DNA of 64,000 nucleotides from Aaosphaeria pasadenensis (Eukaryota; Ascomycota; Dothideomycetes; Pleosporales). The stretch is from positions 744,001 to 808,000 of the forward strand of contig JAKLMB010000009.1 in NCBI GenBank assembly GCA_022813625.1, written 5' to 3'. This document shows, piece by piece, positions 21,671 to 32,842 of the stretch. Position 1 is the stretch's first letter, and each line of letters starts with the position of its first letter. The notes below the pieces were generated by a model. That model worked only from the letters and a program-made list of their open reading frames with translations, was not told the DNA's origin and made no database searches. Position numbers and translations under genes: made by a program.

Positions 21671-23565
21671 TTACAATTGGCTTGGTCCCCTGGCTGCCCC
21701 TGTCTCAACCCTTGTGAGATCTAGCAATTCTTTCAATGCCGCTGTTCGTCCACTTTGAGACTCGCACTCTACTTCGCCGCCTCTCAGCGCATTCAATAAC
21801 TGCATTTTCGTCAGCCGTAACGACAAGTCAACGCCTTCCTCGAGTTTCCCTATTTCTTGCTTTCGATGGATGATAACTCCGTTACTGGTTTCAATCGTCC
21901 ACCTTGCGTTCTCATCAATCACATTGAACTCGATCCGAACTTTGGTATCCCGTTCTGCTGCCACTTCTCCATTGATTTGGATAGAAAGAATATCAAACCA
22001 TTGACCGACATCAAGATTGGGACCCAGCGGTGTGCGGCCGCCAGCTACCATCTTCTCAGCAGCACTGGAACGATCGGCGGTTAGCTCTTGCGCTGCTGTT
22101 AGATAGAAATTCCTCCATGTTGCGTTCTCCGCACCGAAACCCAACTTTTGATAGACTTCTGATAACAAAACCCTGGGTTTCTGAACTTCAGGAAAACCAG
22201 CAACTGCGTGGTCGAGCAGTGTTGCTGCAAATCTCAGGTCTCCCCGCGCTGCAAATTCAGAAGCTTTGAGGCATAGCGCGTCGACCCCACCAAAGCACTC
22301 TACATATCGCTGACCCTCGGCAGCACGAGGATGAGACCACAAGTGTGCGGGGTTTCCATCGAACCAAGTCATGTACTTTTGGTAAATGCCCTTGACATTA
22401 TGTGAGACCGATCCGTAGAAACCTTGACAATGCCATGCACGGGCTAGGGCGGGTGGTAGCACGATCTGCTCAGCAATTTCTGTTCCAGTCATGCCGAGGT
22501 TCATCATCCGTACCGTTTGGTCGTGCAAATAAGCATACATGTCGCGTTGTTCGTTCAGGCGCTTGGTCAGTTGTGATCTCCCCCAAGTGGGCCAGTTGTG
22601 GCTGCCAAATAAGACATCGGCTTTGCGGCCGAATAATTGTACGACTTCGTCCAGGTAGCCTGACCATGCTTTCGCATCTCTGACCTGCGCCCCGCGTAAC
22701 GTTACGATGTTGTGCATGCAGTTTGTGGCCGTTTCTGGCACGCAGAGTGCATTCAGATCCGGGAAGAAGAAGTTCACTTCTGCGGGTGCTTCTGTCTCTG
22801 GTACCATTTGGAAAATGATCCGTACTCCGTCTACAATATGCTCCTCGCCTTTATTGTGTAAGCCTGATGCACTTTCAAAAAGAGCATCTTTTACTAACCT
22901 GTTTCTTTAATGAGTAGATTAGGCGGGATCAGGGATGTATTGCCCTTTGAGCTACCCATTCCTAACCCCACACCAATCTGTCCGGTCGGAGAACGAGGGA
23001 GTCCATTGCCATACATGTACCAAGCTCTTTGTCGCATCGCAGGGCCCGCCAGGATACTTTCGCTCATGACAGCTTCAATGAAGCCATCGGGTGCAATTAT
23101 AGGGATTTGCGGGTTCTCTCCCAGAATGCCTCCGGCACCCATGTAATGATCACCATGTGAATGTGAATAGATCATCCCCATGACTTGCCTCTTCTTCTCA
23201 GGATCCCTGTGCTCTTGATAGATCTCTAGGGCTGCCTTTGCGCATTCGTTACTGATCAATGGGTCTACTACAATGATGCCTTCTTTTCCCTCGATGATGC
23301 TCATGTTGGAAAGGTCGAAGGCCCGGACTTGGTATATGGAGGGCGCGATCTCGTAAAGACCTTGCATGGAATTCAATTGCCCCTGTCGCCATAGTTTTGG
23401 ATTCGCAGTTGCAGGGCATTCGTCTTTCATAAAATCATACTCTTCGATATTCCAGACTACCCGTCCGTCCTTCTGTTTGATGATACCTGGAGAAAGCGCA
23501 GCGACAAAGCCGCGCGAGGCATCTTCGAAGTCCTGTCGATCTTGGAAAGAGGGTTCATAAGCCAT
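21671..23565 (-). CDS. BDS1: Type III linear alkylsulfatase, metallo-beta-lactamase fold
   Basis: Two exons, 22899-23565 and 21671-22848, give 614 residues; the 50-base intron joins KETG-EEHIVDGVRI. The N-terminal metallo-beta-lactamase domain carries HSHGDH at residues 135-140, the two-zinc motif HxHxDH. Further ligand-type positions are the Glu in APAEVNFFFP, the Glu in VPETAT and the His in GSHNWP. The middle part (GFYGSVSHNVKGIYQKYMTWFDGNPAHLWSHP region) is the alkylsulfatase dimerisation domain, and the end is an SCP2-like domain. The best-known members are SdsA1 of Pseudomonas and yeast Bds1, which hydrolyse primary alkyl sulfates and so supply sulfate or carbon. The motif usually read ENATH appears as ETATN. 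In yeast the gene was acquired from bacteria; the same is likely for fungi here. A start at 23619 would add 18 residues. Confidence 0.93.
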
Positions 23566-24518
23566 GCTAGATTGTAAGTAATGAAATTGATTGCTGCTTG
23601 ATTGATGCATTCGATGCATATATCTATATCAGATCGGACAGACAAAGAAACTGACCTGGAGAGGAGCAATCCATTCGGCAAAGACAGATCCAGTATTGAT
23701 CGACAATAGATAACTGGTTCGGTTCAGTTTCGGTTAACCTAACCAAGGCGCTACACTGCACGGCAGAGCTTCTCCACGGCAAAGGCTGACGCTGAGAGAG
23801 CTTGTTTAGTCCCATCATTTCCATCATTTGGCTGGCTAGCCTTGCCTCTGCTAGCGAGTCTTCAACATTGTTGCATCAATGCACTGCAGAACAACTTTGC
23901 AGCAGCCACTAATGGACATGCTGACTGCTCTTACTTATATCTCAACACTAATTCTGTAGATAGATTTGAATAACTTCTCTTGTATCCTAACTACACTAAA
24001 ATACGTTCGATTCGTATCTTCAACGTATATATGACTGTGTTAGATCCAATTCGACCATACCGCCACGGCGGCAATGCTCTCCCTTCTACGACTCTTCCCC
24101 GCAAATTCCCCGCAACCTTTTGAAGAGTAGTCTAAGGCCAACCACTAGTACCCTACCGCGTCGCCTTCCTACCAAATCTTCCCCGCAAATTGAAACAACT
24201 GTACTAGATCAAGTTCAACTTTGCCGACATGGTAGTAGGAGCTCTTCCCCAGAAATTGAACATGGACTAGACCAAATTCAAGTGTGCCGACACGGCAAGA
24301 TGGACTCTTCCCCACGAAATGACTTTGTATTAGACCAACTTCGAGTGTACCGAGACGGCAATACGAGATTTTCCCCACAGATTGAATAGTATATAACTGT
24401 TCTTGATTGATTGAACTATGATTGCACGGCAATGGTGTAAGGCAAACACTATTGTGACTGCCTTCTATCATCTCCACTCCACAGATTGAACACTGAGGCC
24501 CATCTTCCAATCGCCACG
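23566..24518. other. Divergent promoter region of alkylsulfatase and MFS carrier 2
   Basis: About 950 bases. The right half is filled by a degenerate 63-bp tandem repeat (described separately); the left half has no recognised element. Confidence 0.5.
24041..24390 (+). repeat. Degenerate 63-bp tandem repeat with CCG-N3-CGG sites
   Basis: Units begin TAGATC or TAGACC and share, in order, a TTC(A/G)A(A/C/G) stretch, a CCG-N3-(C/T)GG core and a CTTCCCC/TTTCCCC block ending near ATTGAA. Clear starts at 24205, 24268 and 24331 are exactly 63 bases apart. The cores are CCGACATGG at 24224, CCGACACGG at 24287 and CCGAGACGG at 24350, again 63 apart. A first unit at 24041 has core CCGCCACGG at 24060. 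A worn second unit lies at about 24125-24200, and a partial copy (GCACGGCAAT and CCACAGATTGAA) continues to about 24490. A 15-mer TCTTCCCCGCAAATT recurs in the first two copies. CCG/CGG everted half-sites resemble Zn2Cys6 regulator targets; that role is inferred. Confidence 0.8.
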
Positions 24519-26055
24519 ATGGGAATTCCTATCGATACCAAAGAGGCTGCGATCATGGAGGAGAAGCACCAACTTCCTGTTGAGGTCGATGATGACGAAG
24601 AATACACTGTTGCAGAGCAAAGAAAGATCATACATAAAATTGACCGCCGGCTATTGATCATTCTTGGTCTGATGCAAGCAGTCTCTTTCCTGGACCGCGC
24701 CAACATGAGCAATGCTGCCATTGCCGGCATGACCAAAGATCTTGGACTCAAGAAGAGCAATCGATATGTCAGTAAATTCCCTCGCCTTGCTGTATTTTGC
24801 TAATCCATCGCAGTCCATCACTCTCCTAGTATTCTTTGCACCATACATTATCCTCCAGTTTCCTGCCTCAGCTGTCGTTCGTAAATTGGGACCTCGGGTC
24901 TTTTTGTCGTCAATTGTAACCGCATGGGGTATCGTCATGATAGGTTTCGGCTTCGTCCAAAACTGGAAATCATTGATCGCATTGCGCATGCTGCTTGGAG
25001 CACTTGAAGCAGGTTGCTTCCCGGGCCAGTATTATCTAATCTCTTCGTGGTACTCTCGTTTCGACCTGCACAAACGAACTTCGGTGTTCTACCTAATTGG
25101 TGTTCTGGGCTCCGCTTTTGGCGGGGTGTTGGGGCTTGCTTTCAGTCAAATGAAGGGCCTCGAAGGTTACAATGGATGGAGATGGATCTTCATCATGGAG
25201 GGCATTTTGACTTGCATCGTTGGCCTAGTCGGCTTCGTCTTTATGGTGGATTTCCCTGAATCTGCTCATAAGTCCTGGAAGTTTCTCAGCGAAAAGGAGG
25301 CACAATTCGTTGTTCGACGAATCAATCGCGACAGACAGGATGGAGAGCCTGAGAACTTTGCTTTCAGAAAGTTCTTGAAGCCAGCTCTAGATCTAAAGGT
25401 TTGGGCATTTGCACTCCTCTTCTTGTAAGTCTATCGCCATCATCTATCTCTACATAGCTGATGAAGCAGCTGCTCTACCATTCAAGCTTATTCGGTCGGG
25501 TTCTTTCTACCTATAATTCTTGAGGACGAGATCGGCTTCGCAGTCCCAGTCGCGCAAGCGCTATCGTCGCCCCCATATCTACTCGCCATGCTGCTCATGT
25601 TCATCGAAGGTTGGCTTTGCGATAAGTATCGTCTACGTGCACCTTGCTTGTACTTCAACGCAATCCTATCCATTGTGGGTCTGTGTCTAATGGCCTTCAC
25701 GTCGATTCCAGGTCCACAATATCTGGGCGCTTTGTTCGTCACCGCCGGAGCAAGTGCCAACCTTCCCGCTGTCATGGTTTACCAAGCCAATAACATCCGT
25801 GGCCCATGGAAGCGTGCATTCTGTAGCGCAAGTATGATCAGCTTTGGCGGGACAGGCGGCATCGCCGGGTCTCTGGTATTCCGGGCTCAAGATGCACCGC
25901 ACTACTTTCCAGGTATTGCAGCGTGTCTGACAGCTAATGGAGTCATCTTAATCACTACCACGGCTTTGACAGCCTGGTTTCTGTTCTGCAATCGTAAGGC
26001 GGCTAGGGGTGAGATGATGATCGAGGGGTTGGCCAGCTTCAGGTATACGATATAG
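24519..26055 (+). CDS. MFS anion:cation symporter (Dal5-like), carrier 2
   Basis: Three exons: 24519-24767, 24814-25424 and 25470-26055, giving 481 residues; introns of 46 and 45 bases keep frame (NRY|SITLLVFF and LFF|CSTIQAYS). Hydrophilic N-terminus of about 50 residues, then helices with the ACS-family motif SFLDRANMSNAAIAG, GALEAGCFPGQYYLISSWY in the fourth helix region and GYNGWRWIFIMEGILT before the central loop. About 12 helices in total. Compared with carrier 1 it has a shorter C-terminal tail. Transport of organic anions with protons at the plasma membrane is the family role. The yeast sulfonate/sulfate-ester carrier Soa1 belongs to the same family, which makes the divergent alkylsulfatase neighbour suggestive. 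Substrate unknown. The promoter contains the 63-bp repeat array. Confidence 0.9.
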
Positions 26056-26465
26056 TGGTGAATTTACTTGGGTGGTACTCTGCAGTAGTCTGTGTTACCC
26101 GTGGGCCGTCTCTCCACTGTTTCTTTCACTGCTTGGTGGATCGCGGGAGCAGACATTGCAGGGTGTGATACATTTTCTTTGACATTGCAGCATCAAGTCA
26201 TGTACATGTATCGCTATCCCAGTCATCACCAATCAAGACCTACTCAAGCGTGTTGCTGAACATCATCGGCTGGTGATGCTAGCAAACCTGACCAATGGGA
26301 TGCAGTCGTGCAACACCAGCTCGCTAAGCAACCTGAGACGGGCTCGGATTGCCGCAGAAGTATCAGGCAACAACAAATAAACAAGCCCTTCAACAGCATC
26401 GAAGAAAATATATACCAATCTTTCTGCCCTCTCAATCTTTCAATGATTCATCATCAATCTTCAAA
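26056..26465. other. Intergenic, promoter of the kinesin gene
   Basis: About 410 bases between two co-directional genes. An AATATATACC element at about 26407-26416, some 55 bases upstream of the kinesin ATG, may be a TATA-like site. Confidence 0.35.
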
Positions 26466-28400
26466 ATGGACCAATTCTATCAGAAGAACGCATCCCTGTA
26501 CCAATCTCTCGTCAAGGCCGTCAAGAAGCCTACCCGAGCACATGGAACTCCAACCTCGCAAGAGGAAGGAAACCAGAACATGGTTGTCAGTGCGAGAATT
26601 CGCCCATTTCTTGAAGACGAACTCAATTCCGGGTTTCCCTGTGCTGTATTCCCCCAAAACGCTCAAGCTGGCGCCAAAACGGTGATTGACATCCACGACT
26701 TGTACAATCATCCGAAGGGACGACCTGTTCTCAAGGTATGAACCAAATCATGCAGTCTCGATACAGACCTTTCTAATTGTAACTCGCAGTCTTTCAATTA
26801 TGGTGTGGACAGAATCTTCGGCACTCAAGCGACCACAGAGCAGATCTACGAGGATCTCGTTAAAGACCTGATCCCCTTCGCATGGGACGGCGGCATCAGC
26901 ACCCTCTTTGCATATGGCCAGACGGGCTCTGGCAAAACCTTCACTATCAGTCAGCTCGAGAGACTTGCCGTCAAAGCACTGATGGAAGGTGATCTTCCAG
27001 GCGAAAAGGAAGTATATCTGACCATCATTGACCTTGCCGGAAATTCGGCCTTCGATCTCCTCAGCTCACGATCTCCAATATCGATTCTCGAGGACTCCTT
27101 CGGCGTCAGTCAATTGAAAGGCGCAGAAGAGTACCTCGTGCAAGACAGGGCAGAGGTCATGAACCTGATTGAGCGTGCCGCATCCTTCAGACGAACAGCA
27201 TCGACCATGAAGAACGATGCATCATCTCGTTCACATGGCATCTGTCGCATCCGTATCAAGGATGTTGCTTCAGATACAGAAGGTCTTCTCTACCTCATTG
27301 ATCTGGCCGGATCAGAAGCTGCCCGGGACATCGCGGTTCATGGAGCCGACCGCATGCGAGAGACCCGCGAAATCAACATCAGCCTGTCCGTCTTGAAAGA
27401 CTGTATCCGCGGCAAGGCCGAGTCCGATGCTTTGCTCTTATCTGGTAAACGCAAACAAGGACAGAAGGCCCCCCGCGTGCCTTATCGACAGAGCGCGCTC
27501 ACCAAAGTTCTCAAGCATGTATTCGACCCCTCTGGCGGTCACACTACCAAGACCGTTGTCATTGCTTGCGTCAATCCAAGTCTGGCAGACGTCAGTCCCA
27601 CCAAGAACACTTTGCGATTTGCCGAGCTTTTGCGCGTTCCGGCTCCCAAGATTGGCAAGTCGAACTTCAAACCAAATTCTCCCGTAACTTGGACCAATGC
27701 TCAACTCCAAGATTGGATAGCGAAGAATGTAAGTTCACGATCGTTTCTCATTGTCTGGGGCAAGGTGGTATTGACATCCTTCTTTTAGTCGGGGACCCCG
27801 CCAATCAACGGCACGATTCTTGCGCCCACCGCAACAGGAGCTCAGATTCTCAAACTCCCTGCCCGCGACTTCGAGACTCTCTGCTTGAGCACTGATGGAG
27901 TAAGTGTGGATCAGGCAAGAGCATTCCGAGAAAAGTTGTGGGCGCTGCACATTGATTCACTGCGCAGCGACGACCGATCCCAAGACAGTGCGGGTCAATC
28001 CGCTGCAGCTAACACCGGATCCGAGATGAAGTCCTCCAGTCGAGACGACGGCCCGAATGTGGAGAAGCTGCTCTTCAAAGAGCGTATCCGTCCGGGCATG
28101 GTCGTATGCGTGAAGAAGCCTGTCGGAACTGGAGAGACCGTTGGTACTGTCCGTGGCTTGACCATGGTGATGATCCTTTGCCCCACTGGTGCTCTGGATG
28201 AAAACCATAGGATGAGTCTAGAGGCAAAGCCGAATCCTGGAAAAGCTGCATACCTCTGCGCTACGGTAGTTTCGACCTCGTCAGCCAAAGCTTACACACT
28301 ACACCCATGGGAACAGGTTGTTGTCGATGTTAGCGATATGGAGAACGAGATCATTCTTGAGTATGACAGCAGTTCACATAACTACTACATGGTTCTCTGA
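26466..28400 (+). CDS. Kinesin-like motor protein with SAM-like segment
   Basis: Three exons: 26466-26735, 26790-27728 and 27789-28400, giving 606 residues. The motor domain spans about residues 38-385: VVSARIRPF at the start, P-loop GQTGSGKT at about 134-141, switch I NDASSRSH near 232, switch II LIDLAGSE near 260, and RVPYRQSALTKVLKHVF later. Directly after it, TWTNAQLQDWIAKN..GTPPINGTIL to KLWALHIDSL (about 392-465) reads like a SAM/pointed fold. The last 100 residues hold a compact beta-rich region with VKKPVGTGETVGTV. No long coiled coil is seen, so it is not a conventional cargo kinesin. The motor resembles the kinesin-13/Kif24 side of the family, where a SAM domain also occurs (in Kif24 it is N-terminal). 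A microtubule-binding or depolymerising role is an inference. Confidence 0.88.
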
Positions 28401-28548
28401 GGAGATGGAGCGCGTGGCATTCACATTGGAGTGAACATTCAGAAATAGATTTTTTCATCAACAAAGATAGAAGGTAGATGAAAACCCAATACGAAACATA
28501 GTCTATTATAGAATGTTATTCAATGAATTTACGACAGATGAATCTTCT

Positions 28549-31500
28549 CTACGGAACGTTCGGGTGCTGCACAAATTGACTTGTCGCGGGATCCCACACA
28601 ACATTTGTCAAGGTCGGGTCTTGACTTGCGATTCCACGCCATGGTAGCTGTAAGACTGGTATGCCTTGATTTAGGTCAAATTGGTTTCCGGCCCAATTAC
28701 TCGTATGGAATATATTGCTGAGACCCTGAGAGTGTATGTACCTCTGATCCCAGAGTCGTTGGCCCCAAGCTTCGAGACGATTCAGCAGCGATGGTGGCAC
28801 TTCGACTGGTGCCGTGATGTCTCCCATGTACCATAAAGGTGCATTTGCTCTAGGTGGAGGAGCTGGTGGACAAGGAAACAAGCCTGATCGAGAGTTGGTA
28901 CCAGTATAAGTGATTCGTCCCTGGGGGTTTCTCCTGTCTACGTCTCGATTATCAACCCGTCGATCAGCTCCAATTCTTTGGGGCCATGAAGCTGTTTGTG
29001 CGTGGTACATGCGTACACTTGGTGTTCCGATAAAGACATTTCCATCTATGTTACGAAAGAGGTTTGGATGGGTGGCGTCGACGTGGACATGAATCATTAC
29101 CCAGTTATCCGGCCCTCTTCTGTTGGTTGTCGTATCACGATACCGGTTGAAGCGAACGTCTGTTGGTGTTGTTCCAGGCGTCGGACCAATCCAATAACCA
29201 ATCTCCAAGAATGCACCTGCTTGATTATGATTGCCAAAGCCATTGGCCCCCGTCATGTACTGCCACCGGCTGTATACAAGTGTCAGATCTCCTCGCATAA
29301 TCCCATCTAGAATCGTGGCTGCATTTGGCATTGCACGTTGTCGGAATCTTGTAAGATCACTGGCTTGTCCTAAAGGCGGAAGATCAGCATCGCTATCAAA
29401 TACAGTAGATTGATATACATACCTCCAGGCTGGATTCTTCGACTCTCGAGAGTGTCATCTGAAGAGTTGTTGTTCCGACTTTCCAGCACGCCATGAGAGG
29501 AATTGCGAGATTTACTTTTCAGTGTCGAAACATTCACGCAGAGAGCTTTCTGTGCTTTCTGGAGTGAATTAATGTTCCCCGCCGCTTCTTCCGGATTGAG
29601 GAGCAAGTCCTGGACCACAGCATGAGCATCGAACTGACCATCTTGGACGTATTTCACCAAGTTATCGAACGACAGAATGTTGCCTGTCGTATCAAAACGA
29701 GACATCAATCTGTTGTCCCACGCGTATTTCAGTACATCGCTTGTGATTCTCGGTGATTGTAGCAATGTTCCTGCCCAAGTGACGAGTTTCGAGAAGTCAT
29801 CTATCGCGCATTCCGCTCTCTTTGCGGGGGTATCGAAGAAGTAATCGAGGCCATCGAGGCTAAGCTCATTTGCAGGACATGTCGGCGCCTTTAGATACTT
29901 TTCGAGCAAATCCACAAAATCCTCATATTGGTTGTTCCCCCAATTCGGGTCTCTGGGTTGGAGTGTTGGTGCTGGTTTACCCTTACAGCAGTATGCTCCC
30001 CACCCTCCGAATCTGCAATCTCCTTTCTGCATTGCAATGCGTATCTGACCTGCCGGGCATGAAGTTTCGCAGTATACTGTGTTACGGACAGTAGACGTAG
30101 CTTTTTGATGCCATGCACAATCTGTCCATTGAGACGGTGCTGGATCTTTGCAGCAGTAGCTCTTCGCTCCCTGTGAACAGACCTGCTCTCCTCCAGCTCC
30201 AGCACTTGACGCCACTATGAACTTTGGGTAGTCCTTTGGGCAGTCCTTGTGGCTTCCAGACTTTGAGCACAACCCTGATTCACCTACCCACTTGCAATCT
30301 GCGTATGCTTGGACGGCAGTGTTCGTAGTGCAACAAGCACTTTGGTGCCTTGAAGAACACCCCTTGACTAGTGTGCCTACCTCTGCTTCTCCAGAATTGC
30401 AACCTGGCTTACATGCGCCCGAGTTTCTGAACCCGCGCCAGGTACACGTTGGTAACGTGAAGTCCCCCGGGCAACACAATTGATGAGGACTTTGGCCGTT
30501 CGGGCATCCCGTGTCGTCAACCATCATCTGCTCAGTCCCGTCTCTTTTAACGTTCTTGAACCCCTGGGGGCATTGCTCATTGCAGTTTGACCACCTACAA
30601 GTTTCAATGACTCTAGGTGGCATTTGAACAGGCTGAGGCTCGATTTTGGGAGAATCCATCACTTCTCTTCCAATCGCTTTAGTCAGCGCATATGCACTCG
30701 TTCCGTTCAAGTCATCATGGCTCACTGCCCACACCATCATACCCTTGATGCATTGCTTTTTAGCCAGATTACTCTTGGTGGTCCATGTGTCCTTATCATC
30801 GAAAGAAACCCACTGGCTGTCCCAGTTGATGGCTTTTATCGCTTCCTTAGTATATGATTTTGGCTTCAGGTTCTTTTGCTGAATTGTTCTCTGTATTTCA
30901 GGATTCAGAAGAACGCCGACAGTATTTGAACACTCTCCAGCATTTCCACCCGAGGAGAAAATGCACTTCGGCTCCGAACATGAAGGATCCGTTAATGTGA
31001 ATGACCTCCCGTAGAAAGCCATGCCAAAAACAACCTTGTCTGGATCTATTTTGTTGCGCCAGAGTAGATCGAGGGAGTCTTGAATTTCTGTGAGGTTGGT
31101 GTGGGAATTGATGAATGGTCCAGTCCACTCATTTTTCTCATCCCAGCTACCATGAAGATCATAGAGCATTACGTTGAACCAATCGACATGCTTTTCGAGC
31201 CCTTTAATATCGAAGTGTTGGAGGTACCAGTAGCTGGATGGCAGGGTAACAGTCAAGCCTTTCTTCCCTAATTTGGCTTTCAGTCTCTTCATCCACGTCA
31301 CGAAGTTCTCGTAATCCTCTTTCCGTCCACCTCGATCGTCTGCTACGGGGTATTCCCAGTCAATATCGACTCCATCGAAGCCATATGTGTTCATCATGGA
31401 GATGAGTGAGTTGGCAAATGCATCCTGGTTCTTCTCCGAGGCAGCAAGGTCGGAAAAGGTCTTATGTGTCGCTTGATTTGAGTCGCTGAAGGTCCAGCCG

Positions 31501-32182
31501 CCAATTGCAATCCAAATTTCTACTCCTGCCTGAAGGAGACGGACATTTCCAATTCTAGACATGAGCGCCTCGGCCATGTCGCTCGTGGCTTTGACCTCAA
31601 AATTCGAGGGATCAATCGTAGCGAAAGCAAAGCTTTGAAGGCACGTCAGTCATTAGACGGAAATCTCGTGGGAAGTGACTGACTTGAGATGTGTATAAAC
31701 GCCATAGGGTATTTGCTCTGGAGTCATGCCGCCGCATGATCGCTCTGTCAGAGACCAGGACTCGTAGTAACCAATGACTTTGTCCACTTTTGTAGACAAA
31801 GAGCAAGCTGGCCTCTCGACAGTCTTGTTTCCACAGAAGTCCTTCGTGGTGCCGCAGAACCCAAACTTAGAGCAGCACACGTCTAGCGGACATTTGCTGT
31901 TCTTGGACCATTGCATGCCCCATCCTGGATCACATTCGGATTTCTGATCGCATGTGCCTACACAATTTTCCTTTCCGCAGAAATCAGGGCCCATACCACA
32001 CCAGCCGCTTTTTCCTATTAAAGTCAGCGAAATGTTGCGATTGAACGGGTTGAAGCATTACCACAACATCCTAGCTTGCACGGGTTGCTTGCACTGCAGT
32101 CCTGCTGGTATGAAAACTGTACACAAAAGATAAGAAACACAAACAGTAGCCATTTACGGCCAAGCTGTTGCTTTGAAACCAT
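28549..32182 (-). CDS. Secreted chitin-binding GH18 chitinase, subgroup C-like
   Basis: Four exons: 32062-32182, 31684-32014, 29423-31632 and 28549-29369, giving 1160 residues; the introns (47, 51 and 53 bases) all keep frame. Signal peptide, then two Cys-rich hevein-type chitin-binding (CBM18-like) segments: one with CCGKSGWCG at about residues 27-60, one with VCCSKFGFCG at about 63-100. The GH18 domain starts at VIGYYESWS, with the catalytic motif DGVDIDWEYP near residue 240 and MVWAVSHDDLNG near its end. A long Cys-rich region with several WxxCNEQCP/CCxxP-type repeats follows, then about 350 residues without recognised domain. Layout and size match fungal subgroup C chitinases, the group related to the alpha subunit of yeast killer toxin, which act on chitin outside the cell. 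It is divergently paired with a LysM protein gene. Confidence 0.92.
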
Positions 32183-32842
32183 AGTTGTTTTTGAAAGCTA
32201 AAGGTCGGTGGAGGACTTGGTGTAGTAGATAAAACCACTGAAAACCAATGTTGGGGCCCTTCGACCAAATTGCTCACAATGTCGGCGAGCTTCCATGATA
32301 AATGAGTTAATAAATCTAAATAATGCATTCTATTGATTTATCTATTGCTTTCATTGTTAGAAGTGGCTTTTTTCCAACTTCAATGGAACGTTGTACCTGT
32401 TTGCTCGTGGGGCGTTGGGCAATGTTTACGCCAAATGATTTGGTTGGGGTTGACAGGGCGAATCTTTTATTACGCATTACTCTATGAGTGCAGCCGCAAT
32501 TTCGGTATGAGTAAGGCTGACAGTCAGTCTTCTGGGTCATAATAGATTGAGGCAATCTAGACTACCTCGTAAATTGAGAAGTTTGTTGGATACGGGCAAA
32601 GCAAGACCAAGAGTCTGAGGATGCAATAGCATCGCCGCGAAAAGCGCAAAGCCTTCTTAAATGCTGGTCACCAGTTCCAATTAGGCAGTCACTCATATGC
32701 GCTGATACTATCGGTATCATTCATGTAAAACTTCCCTTCCCCAGTTTCAGGATAGTTTTAGTTCGTGGTTTCTTCTCCTTGCTATTGCATGCTGCGAAGC
32801 CAAGTAGCATCTGTCAAACGCAATTGCGGTCCATTCACCAAG
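32183..32842. other. Bidirectional promoter of chitinase and LysM genes
   Basis: About 660 bases between the two divergent starts. An AT-rich block at about 32298-32345 lies on the chitinase side. No named binding site was identified; shared control of the two genes is likely from the arrangement. Confidence 0.5.

Noticed and set aside
24120..24389. Repeat protein gene of 90 residues
   Set aside because: Explained by the 63-bp DNA repeat being a multiple of three; no independent coding evidence.
28549..29331. Separate 260-residue gene after the chitinase
   Set aside because: A GTATGT donor and CTTTAG acceptor join it in frame to the chitinase, so it is the last exon.
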